In this document: positions 17,079 to 26,500 of the stretch, piece by piece
Position numbering within the stretch: position 1 is the stretch's first letter
How the letters are laid out: each line of letters starts with the position of its first letter
Source: Halomonas ventosae
GTDB taxonomy: Bacteria > Pseudomonadota > Gammaproteobacteria > Pseudomonadales > Halomonadaceae
Direction of reading: 5' to 3'
DNA length: 45,357 nt
Assembly: GCF_004361885.1 (NCBI RefSeq)
Contig: NZ_SNWH01000020.1
Span: 1-45,357 of the forward strand
The notes under the pieces: generated by a model
What the model was told of the DNA's origin: nothing
Database searches by the model: none
The model's input: only the letters and a program-made list of their open reading frames with translations
Translations under genes and position numbers: made by a program

Positions 17079-19895
17079 CTAGAAGGTGTTGTTAATACTT
17101 TTCGGACGACCCAGATAAAATCCTTGTCCATAGGTGATGCCATAGTCCTTCAATAATGGCAACAGGGCTTCCTGATCCACAAACTCGGCGATGGCCTGCT
17201 TGCCGAAGCCGGCAGCAATGTCGGCGATGGCCTGGACGATGACGCGGCTCTCGGAGCTGATCGTCAGGCTGCGGATGAAGGAGCCATCGATCTTGATGTA
17301 ATCCACCGGCAGCTGCCCCAGGTAGTGGAAGCTGCTGAAGCCCACGCCGAAGTCGTCCAGGGCGGTGCGGCATCCAAGATCGCGGACTCCCTGCAGCACC
17401 CCACGTGCCGTGGAGAAGTCAGTGACGGCGGCGGTCTCGGTCACCTCGAGGATCAGGTGATGGGGATCGGCACCGCTGTCGACCAATTCGTCGGCCAGGT
17501 ACTGCTTCAGCCCCTCATCATGCAGCGACTGGCCGGAAAGGTTGACGGCCAGGCTAATGTCTCGATGCTGTAACTGAGCCAATATTCGCAGGCTGTGGCG
17601 TAACACCCAGCGGTCAATTTGAACGATCTGGGCGCTGCGTTCCGCCACGGGGATGAAGTTGAATGGTGGCACCAGGCTGCCATCGGCATCGCGCATGCGC
17701 AGCAGCACCTCGTAGTGCTTCACATCGCGATCCTCCAGTCGCATGATCGGTTGCACCATCAGCTCGAAGCTGTCTTCTGCCAGGGCGTTGCGTATGCGAT
17801 CCACCCAGTAGACGCGCTCCTGTAATTCGTCCTTGGCATTCTCGGCCCTGGAGAGCAGGTGCCAGTGCTGGCTGTTGCTTTCCTTGGCCTTGTACATCGC
17901 CATGTCGGCACTGGCCATCAGGTCGGCAGGTGTGTCGCCATGGGCCGGAAACAGGGCTATGCCAATGCTCGCGAGCACGCGGTGGCGTCGGCCTGCCGTC
18001 ATGAATCCGAGGCTTTCGAGCAACTGGGCGATGTACTGGGCAACCTGGACTGCCTGGTTCTCGTCGGCATGCTCCAGCAATAGCGAGAACTCATCGCCAC
18101 CCAGGCGGGCGATGACGCCTCGATGGCCCAGGTTCAGCACAAGCGTTTCGGCTACTTCGCGCAGCAAGTGGTCACCCACATGGTGGCCGCTGAGCTCGTT
18201 GATCTCCTTGAACTGGTCAAGATCCAGCAGCAGCACGGCACCTCTTGACTTTTGCCGCAATGCTTTTTGCAGCGCGTCCTGAAAGAAGCGTCGGTTGTAG
18301 AGTTCGGTCAGGGGATCATGTTCGGCCAACCAGGTCAGGCGGGCCTCTGCGGCCTTGCGCTCGGTGATATCCAGCCCGACGGAGATGCGCGACATGCTGC
18401 CATCGATACCGGACGGCAGCGGCGCATGGTACCAGGCAATGGTATGAAGGCGCTGATCCGGCATCTGCAGCATGCGCTCCTCCTGCTGGGGGGTATCGAA
18501 GGCACCGACCAAGGAGTGGCTGCCGGCCTCGAACACATCCACGAAGTGGCGGCCCAGCAGAGAGGTCTCGTCCAGATTCAGCATGGCGCGGGTATAGGCG
18601 TTGACCAGACTGATGCGACCGCGGCTATCCTGGGCAATGATGAAGACCCGGGCGGTATCCAGCAGGCTGTTGACGAAGTCCCGCTCCTTGGCGAGCTCTT
18701 CGAGACGTTTCGCCAACTGATTGCCGCGTTCCCGAACTTCCTGTTCCAGCGTTTCAAGCTGGTGAGATAGCTCCAGCGTGGTGCCCTCCAGCACGTCGAT
18801 CTCATCCGGCAGTCGATGGCGCAGGGTAGGAATCGCTGCCCTGATGTCATCGAACCGGCCGCTGGCGAGTGTCGGTAGCAGGCTGGCGATTCGCCGCAGG
18901 CGTGCCATGGGGCGCAAGAGTATCAGCAACAGCATCAGCTCCGCGGCGATCCAGCCCGCCAGGCCAACCCCCAGTAGGGTGCGGGTGTCCTCGTTGATGG
19001 CGCGAAGTTGGCTCGAGATGTCAGAGATCAGCAGGAAGTAACCAGTGCTGCGTCGGTCTGCATCCTCTTCCATGCGGACCGCGCTGAGTTCGAGGTGCTG
19101 ATCTTGGTACTGCAGTTGTAAAGGGGACTGGAGCAGAGCGCTGATGGGACCGAGTGCCGATGCCTTGTGCAGGATGGGTAGGCTCTGTTCCTGTCGTGTC
19201 AGGGCCAGCAGATAGCCGTTCCAGGCATCGAGATGGCGCTCCTCGGGAAGGTCGTGACTCTCCAGTGGACCGGTCACCAGCAGTGCCACCTCGGCATTGG
19301 AGACCTCCCTGGCCTGCCGAGTCACGTCAGCCAACGAGCGGGCGAGGACGATCAGCCCGACACTCTCGCCATTCATCAGCACCGGAACGGCGGCATATTG
19401 ATGGCAGTCCATCGAGCAGCGCAGCGCCGTGATGGGGATTTCCGTGTCCATGACCCTCTGCACCCAGGCTTGTATCGGCAATCCTCTCTCGGACTGGCCC
19501 GAGCCCCAGTGGCCCATGGTCCGCCCCCAGGCGTCCACTACCAGGATCTCATCGATGCCGGCCTCTAGCTGAAAGGTCGGCCACTGCGACGCCAGTGCCT
19601 CTTCGACTTGGTCGCCATTGCTGACCGCAAGGGGGGCTCCCAGGCGAGGCGAGGCCGCGGCCAGGCCCGCCAACTGACGAAGGGTTTCTGCTGAACGCTG
19701 GAGCGCTAGGCGGATCTCGCGCTGCTGGCGCTCATGATGTTGGTGGCGGCTCTCCTGGAACTGGCGGGTCAGGTTATCGTGGCCCAGCCAGGTGAACAGC
19801 GCCACCAGCCCGACCAGCAGCAGGCTGCTCAGGGCGATGACACGCCAGGTCAGGCTGAGTCGGCGACGGGTCCGGTAAGGGGCGTGGAGAGTCAT
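17079..19895 (-). CDS. membrane sensor with PAS, GGDEF and EAL domains
   Basis: A 938-residue c-di-GMP signalling protein. A membrane helix at about 19-38 and another at about 305-328 bracket a 260-residue periplasmic sensor region of no recognised fold. A HAMP-like and coiled-coil linker, a PAS domain (roughly 410-515), GGDEF and EAL follow. The GGDEF signature is intact (RLGGDEF, residues 599-603), but the inhibitory RxxD just before it reads GHRG, so product inhibition is probably lost. The EAL motif is EVLLR, keeping the metal-binding Glu; DDFGVGFSSFHYLG and YIKIDGSFI are present, so phosphodiesterase activity is plausible. It sits 33 bp after the porin-like gene, with the binding protein before that. 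Confidence 0.9.
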   Translation of the reverse strand: MTLHAPYRTRRRLSLTWRVIALSSLLLVGLVALFTWLGHDNLTRQFQESRHQHHERQQREIRLALQRSAETLRQLAGLAAASPRLGAPLAVSNGDQVEEALASQWPTFQLEAGIDEILVVDAWGRTMGHWGSGQSERGLPIQAWVQRVMDTEIPITALRCSMDCHQYAAVPVLMNGESVGLIVLARSLADVTRQAREVSNAEVALLVTGPLESHDLPEERHLDAWNGYLLALTRQEQSLPILHKASALGPISALLQSPLQLQYQDQHLELSAVRMEEDADRRSTGYFLLISDISSQLRAINEDTRTLLGVGLAGWIAAELMLLLILLRPMARLRRIASLLPTLASGRFDDIRAAIPTLRHRLPDEIDVLEGTTLELSHQLETLEQEVRERGNQLAKRLEELAKERDFVNSLLDTARVFIIAQDSRGRISLVNAYTRAMLNLDETSLLGRHFVDVFEAGSHSLVGAFDTPQQEERMLQMPDQRLHTIAWYHAPLPSGIDGSMSRISVGLDITERKAAEARLTWLAEHDPLTELYNRRFFQDALQKALRQKSRGAVLLLDLDQFKEINELSGHHVGDHLLREVAETLVLNLGHRGVIARLGGDEFSLLLEHADENQAVQVAQYIAQLLESLGFMTAGRRHRVLASIGIALFPAHGDTPADLMASADMAMYKAKESNSQHWHLLSRAENAKDELQERVYWVDRIRNALAEDSFELMVQPIMRLEDRDVKHYEVLLRMRDADGSLVPPFNFIPVAERSAQIVQIDRWVLRHSLRILAQLQHRDISLAVNLSGQSLHDEGLKQYLADELVDSGADPHHLILEVTETAAVTDFSTARGVLQGVRDLGCRTALDDFGVGFSSFHYLGQLPVDYIKIDGSFIRSLTISSESRVIVQAIADIAAGFGKQAIAEFVDQEALLPLLKDYGITYGQGFYLGRPKSINNTF

Positions 19896-19928
19896 CTCGG
19901 CGGGTTCCTGGCCAGAAGCATGGCGATG

Positions 19929-21149
19929 TCAGAAGCGTAATGAGAGCTGGAACAGCAGCATGTTCCAGTAGCGTTCTGTTTTCGCAGGGTCCGGGTTGTC
20001 CTGTATCGGCAGCCAGCCGGTGCCATCCACATGGTGGTATTCGCTGGCTAGCATCACGCGTGGATGGGGGGTCCACTGAAGACCTAAGGTAATATCGTCC
20101 GCAAACTGTGTGTGAGCGGGAATCGCGCCACCAGTGCTGGCCTCAAACTCCTTGCCTGAGCGGTCGCTGCGATCATTGACCAGGCTGTCATAGCGAACCA
20201 GCCCCTGCCAGTCATCAAGAAAGCGGCGTGTATACTGGACATACCAGCTTTCTCCATTCCTTTCAGAGTCGGCAAAGGCATTGAAGCCCTCTAGTTCCAG
20301 TTTTCTGATGGCGTACTCGGCAGTCAGACTCCAGAATTCTTGGTTGTATTGAAACGAGACAACCCAAGGCTTGAAATGGAAGGTGCCATCTCCGGGCATG
20401 CCAGGTGGGGAGTCATACTCCGCATTAACACTAGCAGTGCTAAGCGCCATGATAATTCGGCCACCGTCATGTTCATATCGAGCCTGAGTGATAGCAGATG
20501 TATTGGGTTCAAGAGAGCCTGGAAACCTGTCCAGTCCCAGCGCTCGGTCTGCGTCATCCTCGATGCGAGCCTTCCCAAAGCCAGCTTGCAGTCTAAGAAC
20601 CCCTGTCTTGAGCCTTTCCTCGTGGTAAAGATTAAGGCCGTCACCGGCCAGGCCAAGTGACCGGGTCCGATCGAAGTAGATCGACTGGGGCAACAGGATG
20701 CTGGGACGGGTAAAAGCCACGTCACGGGTCTGGTTGTAGAAGCCGAAGGGGTTCTTGATTCTGCCGACCTGGATGCCGAAGGTGCGTTGCTGGGTGGAAA
20801 GCATCTGGTAATCGATAAGCCCGTAATCCAGCTTGAGTGTGGCATCTTCGCCATCCCCACCGGCACGCCGACTGAGCACCTGGGCGGCCAGTAGCACGTC
20901 TTGATGGGGGCGCAGCGAGACGTTGGCGCCAATCTCGGTGAACTTGAAGCTGCCTCCATCCTCGCTGGGTCCGAAGAAGTTGTTGTCATCGGTAATGACC
21001 AGTGCCTGGCTTAAAAAACCATGCATCTGGAGAGTGCCCATTACGCCTTCGGCGCTGTGGACCTGGCCGGGCAGGCCCAACACCAGTAGCGCGGCCATGG
21101 CGCTTAAGGAGCGAAAGTCACTCCATCGAAATGACTTGGACACTGTCAT
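19929..21149 (-). CDS. putative outer-membrane porin-like protein
   Basis: A 406-residue secreted protein. The signal peptide runs to about residue 32 (hydrophobic SAMAALLVLGLPG, cleavage after VHSA). The mature part alternates aromatic and polar residues in the manner of beta-barrel proteins and ends WNMLLFQLSLRF, a C-terminal phenylalanine signature of outer-membrane barrels. Motifs such as GRIKNPFGFYNQTRDVAF resemble OprO/DcaP-like porins. The start at 21149 (MTVSKSF) follows AAAGGGAG and overlaps the end of the binding-protein gene by 32 bp; a longer in-frame start at 21167 is less well placed. The channel or sensory role is unknown. The gene may act with the periplasmic binding protein to feed ligand to the GGDEF/EAL sensor. 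Confidence 0.75.
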   Translation of the reverse strand: MTVSKSFRWSDFRSLSAMAALLVLGLPGQVHSAEGVMGTLQMHGFLSQALVITDDNNFFGPSEDGGSFKFTEIGANVSLRPHQDVLLAAQVLSRRAGGDGEDATLKLDYGLIDYQMLSTQQRTFGIQVGRIKNPFGFYNQTRDVAFTRPSILLPQSIYFDRTRSLGLAGDGLNLYHEERLKTGVLRLQAGFGKARIEDDADRALGLDRFPGSLEPNTSAITQARYEHDGGRIIMALSTASVNAEYDSPPGMPGDGTFHFKPWVVSFQYNQEFWSLTAEYAIRKLELEGFNAFADSERNGESWYVQYTRRFLDDWQGLVRYDSLVNDRSDRSGKEFEASTGGAIPAHTQFADDITLGLQWTPHPRVMLASEYHHVDGTGWLPIQDNPDPAKTERYWNMLLFQLSLRF

Positions 21150-21564
21150 CCAGGTACTCCCTTTCAAGATATCCTATTGCGCCGGGTGTATTGGCGACAC
21201 GCTCACGCATCTCCGCTTGGTTACGAACGCGGTCGGGTGCCTGGCCGGTGCCCGAAAACACCATGCGATCCCATGCCAGTTGCAACTGGTGCGGATAGAC
21301 CGACAGCTGTTCCTTGGCAAAGCGCGCATGCACGGGGTGGTTGTTGCCCAGCACGAAGACACGCACCGCTTGCCCACTCGGCCAGGTACGCTGACGCATG
21401 GCAAAGATGGCGCGTGTGGTATCGCGATTGAGCTGATGGGTGTCCACATTGGGGTTGGCCACCAGCAGAATCTGTTCCTCTCGGGCAACCTCCGGTATCT
21501 CGGCCAGCACCAGGTCGGTCAGTAGCATCAAGGCAGTCAGCGCCAGGAGGCTTAAGCGCAGCAT
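21118..21564 (-). CDS. small PstS-like periplasmic substrate-binding protein
   Basis: A 148-residue secreted protein: MLRLSLLALTALMLLTDLVLA is a signal peptide. The mature chain looks like the short PstS-like (PBP-like) proteins annotated as phosphate ABC transporter substrate-binding: ILLVANPNVDTHQL, IFAMRQRTWPSGQAVRVFVL, WDRMVFSGTGQAP and a C-terminal PGAIGYLEREYLDD. It is about half of PstS in length and no ABC permease or ATPase is near, so it is unlikely to be a transporter component here. It is first of four minus-strand genes and overlaps the porin-like gene. A role as a ligand-binding partner for the downstream sensor is inference. Confidence 0.75.
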   Translation of the reverse strand: MLRLSLLALTALMLLTDLVLAEIPEVAREEQILLVANPNVDTHQLNRDTTRAIFAMRQRTWPSGQAVRVFVLGNNHPVHARFAKEQLSVYPHQLQLAWDRMVFSGTGQAPDRVRNQAEMRERVANTPGAIGYLEREYLDDSVQVISME

Positions 21565-21898
21565 GGCGCGCGTCTCTCTGGTTGGCCAGCAACGGCAATA
21601 CAGCCCGCTGTCAGGGAGCGAATCAGGGTCAAAGGTGGCATCGAGGGTTGCATTCCTGCTGTCTGATGAACGCCAGGTTCATGCACCATGCAGGGCTGGC
21701 CTGCATATTTAGCGTGTATGAGTCGATGACGCCTTCTCCCTGCAGCCCCTCGGGACATGATGTTTCCTGGCTCGGATCAGTGGGTGCCCTGCACCAGACA
21801 CCCGTAACCTTATCATCCTGCGATATGACCCGAGATATCCTTATACGCTACCTCACTTTAAGGAAGTTTACAGATGACAGTCTCAACGCGGTGGGAAG
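21565..21898. other. intergenic region upstream of the binding-protein/porin/sensor genes
   Basis: About 330 bp between the end of nhaD (plus its hairpin) and the minus-strand set that starts at 21564. It is locally AT-rich near 21830-21870 and should contain the promoter for that set. I saw no convincing -35/-10 pair, Pho box or coding frame. Short inverted repeats exist (for example GGGTG/CACCC near 21780), but none stands out. Confidence 0.45.
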
Positions 21899-21923
21899 GC
21901 CCGGCGGCGCAGCGCCGCCGGGG
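21899..21923 (-). terminator. hairpin downstream of nhaD
   Basis: A 9-base GC-only stem, CCCGGCGGC/GCCGCCGGG, around a GCAGC loop begins 7 bp after the nhaD stop. The flank on the minus strand is CCTTCCC rather than a T-run, so it is a likely but weak intrinsic terminator or 3' stabilising structure. Confidence 0.5.
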
Positions 21924-21929
21924 AAGGGA

Positions 21930-23414
21930 TCAGTTGAAGACGTGGAAGCTTTCGGCATTGAGCCACAGGTGGGCCACCACGCTGGCGATATAGCCCAGGG
22001 CAATCACCGGGGTCCAGCGCAGGTGGCCCATGAAGGTGTAGCTGCCGCGGGCCTGGCCCATCAGCGCCACGCCAGCCGCTGAGCCGATCGACAGCAGGCT
22101 GCCGCCCACGCCGGCGGTGAGGGTGATCAGTAACCAGTGGCCATGGGACATGTCCGGCTCCATGGTCAGCACGGCGAACATCACCGGGATGTTGTCGATC
22201 ACCGCGGAGATCACGCCCAGGGCAATGTTGGCACCGGTGGCGTTCCAGCCAGTATAGAGGGCCTCGGAGAGCATGCTCAGGTAGCCCATGAAGCCGAGGC
22301 CACCCACGCACATCACCACGCCGTAGAAGAACAGCAGGGTGTCCCATTCGGCACGGGCCACCCGGTTGAAGACATCGAAGGGTACTACGCTGCCCAGGCT
22401 TTCGAGCTTCTTCCAGTCGCCGCGCTGGCTGTAGCGGGTGCGCTTGCGCTCAAGGCTGCGCGGCAGGGTGCGCCGCAGGTAATAGCCGAAGAACTGCAGG
22501 TAGCCAAGGCCGGTCATCATGCCCAACACCGGTGGCAGGTGCAGCACGGTATGGCAGGCCACGGCGGTGGCCACGGTGAGCAGGAACAGGGCGATGATGC
22601 GCCGTGCGCCGCGCTTGAGCCAGACGTCCTCTTCCAGGCTGTCGGGCTGACGGTTCTTGATGAAGATGCTCATCACCACGGCTGGGATCAGGAAGTTGAT
22701 CAGTGAGGGGATCAGCAATTCGAAGAATTCTTGGAACTCGATCAAGCCAGCCTGCCAGACCATCAGCGTGGTGATGTCGCCAAAGGGGCTGAAGGCGCCG
22801 CCAGCATTGGCCGCTACCACGATGTTGATGCAGCAGAGATTGATGAAGCGCTTGTCGCCCTCTGCGACCTTGGTGACCACGGCGCACATCAGCAGGGCGG
22901 TGGTCAGGTTGTCGGCAATTGGCGAGATCATGAAAGCCAGCAGACCGGTGATCCAGAACAGTGAGCGATAGCTGAAGCCCTTGCGGACCATCCAGGAACG
23001 CAGCGCATCGAACACCCGGCGCTCGTCCATGGCGTTGATGTAGGTCATCGCCACCAGCAGGAACAGCATCAGCTCGCTGAATTCGAGCAGGGTCGTGCGA
23101 AAGGCGTGCTCCGACTCCGCCGGCATGCCCGCCTTGACGTAGACCCAGCCGATCAACGCCCAGATGATGCCGGCCGCGACCAGCACCGGCTTCGACTTGC
23201 GCATGTGGATCTTTTCTTCGGCCATGACCAGGGCATAGGCCAGCACGAAGATGGCGATGGCGAACAAGCCCACGAAAGAATCAGTCAGGTCGAGCTCGCC
23301 GGTTGCAGCAAACACCGAGCTGCTGGCCAGCAGCGTGAGCATGGCGAGCACCAGCGTGCTCGGCCAACGGACGGATTGTCGTGGCCTGGGGGATAGACGA
23401 CAGGTTGTCAGCAT
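21930..23414 (-). CDS. nhaD: Na+/H+ antiporter NhaD
   Basis: A 494-residue polytopic inner-membrane protein of the NhaD/ion-transporter superfamily that extrudes Na+ (and Li+) in exchange for protons, important in halophiles and alkaliphiles. It begins with a possible cleaved signal, LVLAMLTLLASSSVFA, and then has many hydrophobic helices with the family segments FSELMLFLLVAMTYINAMDERRVF, MISPIADNLTTALLMC, NAGGAFSPFGDITTLM and VISAVIDNIPVMFAVL. Aspartates and asparagines in these helices are expected for ion binding. The ATG at 23414 follows an AGGAAG site; the long upstream extension of the frame overlaps the AsmA-like gene and is not real. The 125-bp upstream region is AT-rich and presumably holds its promoter. 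Confidence 0.94.
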   Translation of the reverse strand: MLTTCRLSPRPRQSVRWPSTLVLAMLTLLASSSVFAATGELDLTDSFVGLFAIAIFVLAYALVMAEEKIHMRKSKPVLVAAGIIWALIGWVYVKAGMPAESEHAFRTTLLEFSELMLFLLVAMTYINAMDERRVFDALRSWMVRKGFSYRSLFWITGLLAFMISPIADNLTTALLMCAVVTKVAEGDKRFINLCCINIVVAANAGGAFSPFGDITTLMVWQAGLIEFQEFFELLIPSLINFLIPAVVMSIFIKNRQPDSLEEDVWLKRGARRIIALFLLTVATAVACHTVLHLPPVLGMMTGLGYLQFFGYYLRRTLPRSLERKRTRYSQRGDWKKLESLGSVVPFDVFNRVARAEWDTLLFFYGVVMCVGGLGFMGYLSMLSEALYTGWNATGANIALGVISAVIDNIPVMFAVLTMEPDMSHGHWLLITLTAGVGGSLLSIGSAAGVALMGQARGSYTFMGHLRWTPVIALGYIASVVAHLWLNAESFHVFN

Positions 23415-23538
23415 GGCTGTGATCTTCCTGGGGAAAGGGTGGCAGAAGGGGGCGAAAAAACGCCAGAACCTTATCACAGCGATGTTTGATGCAGTATGCC
23501 ACTTATTTATGAGTCCCGATTCCTTGCCAGGGATATGT

Positions 23539-26500
23539 TCAGTCACCGCCACGGGATGGCAGCGCCTGGGTGTCCAGGATCTGTTGCCACTGGCTCGGCA
23601 TGACCTCTTCCAGTATCGCCTCCGGCTCTTTTGGCTTTGGCGAAATTCCTGGTCCTTCCGGCAAGGTTGTTGGTTCTTTCGGCGAGGCTCCCGACTTTTC
23701 CGCCGAGGCGCGGCGGCGTTCATACCATTGTCGCGGGCGCAGTAGCCTAACCTCGGCTTCCCCCTGCTCGAGGGAAATGCCAACGGCGAGGATGCCCAGC
23801 CGCGCATAGAGCGAGCCATCCGGCATCCCGTCACGAATGGCCAGGTCGGCACGCATCTCCAGAGGACCACCGCTCAGGCGGGCCTCGCGCAGTTGCAGGG
23901 AGTCGTCATCCAGGTGCAGTCGGGCATTGCCACGGATATGGTTGACCGTCAGGCGTTGGCCCAGCCACTCCCATTGCCGGGCGCGCGACAGGAACAGCCG
24001 CGCCAGCAGTCCGCTGTCACGCATGGCCAGGTCGAGGCGCGCATCCAGTTGCAGCGGGCGGGTCCAGTTGACATGGCCCTCGGTGATATCGAGCCGTGCC
24101 CACCAGCCTGGCTTGCCGCGCGTCTGATCGTCGTGGCGCTGGATGTTGTCCAGCCGCAGAAGCGAACCGGAGGCATCGAAGCGGCGGGTGGCCAGGTCGC
24201 CATCACGCAGGCGGGCCTCGAGCCGCAGGTCGCCTTCCAGGTGTTGTTCACCGAAACGGATGGCCGTGTCGAAAGCCTGGAGAACGAGGTCACCATGCGC
24301 CCGAAGGCCCTCGAGGCGCAGGTCCACGTTCAGCCCGGCGCGCCCGCCCAGCAGTGCCAGGCCCGAGGCGTCGGGCAGGTAGGCATTGTAGCGAGAGAGG
24401 TCGTCGACCTCGGCGATAGGCAGCTGAATGTGGGTGGTGACATCCTGAAGGGAACGCGCCTGCGGGTCGAGACTGAAGCGGGTCGTCTGGGTTTCCAGAG
24501 TGAAATGACGGCCGGAGACATGGGCCTGCGCCTCGCCGACCTGCTGCAGGCTAAAGCGAGGCAGCATCAAGGTGACACGAGCTCCCGGTGAATCATCGTC
24601 GCCGTCGATCTCGGCCTCGAGACGGCCCTGGCCCTTGGCGACATAATCAAGAAAGCCGACCGCTAGGTCGCTGGCCTGCACCCGCCACTGGCTGCCCGGG
24701 AGAAGCTGGTCATTGGCCAGGCGCAGGTCGGCCTGGAAGCGACCATTGCCCGCAAGGGTCAGGCCGTGGGCCTCAGGCAGGAAGTCGTCGAGGAAGCCCA
24801 GGTTGGCGATCAAGCCAGCGAGCACCAGTTTCCCTTCAAGGGCCGGGGCTGGCCCCTCCTGCGTCGGTATTCGCAGAGGCCCTAGGCGTGCCTCGCGTGC
24901 CACGATCCGGGTGCGCAGCTGATGATCCGATGCGCTGGTGGCTGCCTGCATCGTCAGCCGTGACCCGGAGAGGTCCAGGTACCCGCTGCCCAGGTCGATC
25001 TCGCGCAGCTCGAGGTCCAGCGATAGCTCGCCGGTGACCTCCCGGCCGAGCAGCTGGCCGCCGATGTGCTGGCCGCTCAGCGTCACCTGGCCGTGGGCCC
25101 GGCCCGCTGCGATCTCGATCCGTCCTTGCGTGGTGGCTTGGCCGGTTTGCAGCCGCACTGGGGCGGCCGCGGGCAGGTAGGCTTGCAGCACTGCGACATC
25201 GGGCATGATGGCGTCTTGCCAGGCGAGTGACAGGCGCAGCCCCGCTGGTGGGGTAGCCAGTGCGGTGGCGTCGTTTTCTGCCGTCAGTGTCAGGCGAGCA
25301 TCGCGTATCAGCAAGCCACCGTCGGAGGATCTGACCACGCGGGCCTGCGCAAGGCTGGCATCGAGTCGTACCCCGGGACGCTCCTCGCCCTGCTGCCAGC
25401 TGGCGATGACGCTGCCCTGCCCCCGGGCGTCCAGGTCGAGCAGCCGGGCTCGCAGTGACTCGGTGGTTACCACCATGCGGCTGCCGGCAGCCAACTGACC
25501 CTGCTCCAGCAGCAGGCTGGCCACCAGCTTTCCGCCCCCCTCCAGTGTCAGGTCCTCGTCACCGGCGGGATTGAGTATGTCATCCAGCACATCGAGCCGG
25601 GCCACGCTTCCCTGCACCACGAGCCTGCCATTCAGCGGCGCTGGACCCTGTGCCCCCAGCAGTTCGTTCAGGGGTACCGTCGAGGTTAGGCTGGCCTGCT
25701 CCAGGGTGAATTCGGTCGTCAGTGGCAACGCCTCCTGCTCACCGCGGGCCGAGACCTCGAGGTGGGTGCCCGACAGGTCCAGCCGGCGCTGGCTTGGATC
25801 GATTTCCGGCAGTGCCAGCTCGAGTCTCATGCTGCCCTGTACAGAGCGTCCGGCCAGGGTCAGGGCGACCTGCTCGCCAACCAGCTCGAGCTTGCCCTCT
25901 ACCCGGCCCTGCCGATACGCCAGATAGCCCTCCAGGCGGGCACTGCCGCGGTGCAGTGCCAATGCTCCGCCTGCGGGCAGGTAGCTTGCCAGGGCGCTAA
26001 CGTCGGGCACGCGGGCACCCTCCCATTCGAAGCGGGTGGAAGTCAGTCGTCGTGGCCTGTCGATCAGGTCGGCCCCGGCCAGCCGTGCGGAAAGGTGAAA
26101 GCGTCGGCCGGTCAGCAAGGGAGCGGATCGCCCGGGCTGCTGCATCAGCATCTCGTCGAGGGTCACGTCAAGTGCCATGAACGGCCCCGCCTCGCCGTTG
26201 ACGACGCGGGCGATGACCTGGCCGCCGCCTCTCAGGCGATAGCGCTCGGGCGAACCCCGGGACAGCCTGCTGCCAGCCTGGCGGTTATCTTTCTTGCCGA
26301 CGGGTGACAGCAGTTTCCGCTGGTCGACGATGACCCGCAGGGCCGGGGAGTCCAGCTGCAGGGTGCTTCCCGCGACGAGCTCGCCGTGCTCGAGCGTCAG
26401 CTCGCCGGTCAATCGACCGTGCCCGGCCAGGTCGAGCCAGCCCAGCTCGCGCAGGTAGGGGGTGAAGACGTCCCAGGCATTGGCGGTGGCATCCAACGAC

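Noticed and set aside
21118..21564. Part of a high-affinity phosphate ABC transporter
   Set aside because: The protein is about half the size of PstS, and no pstC, pstA, pstB or phoU gene is near.
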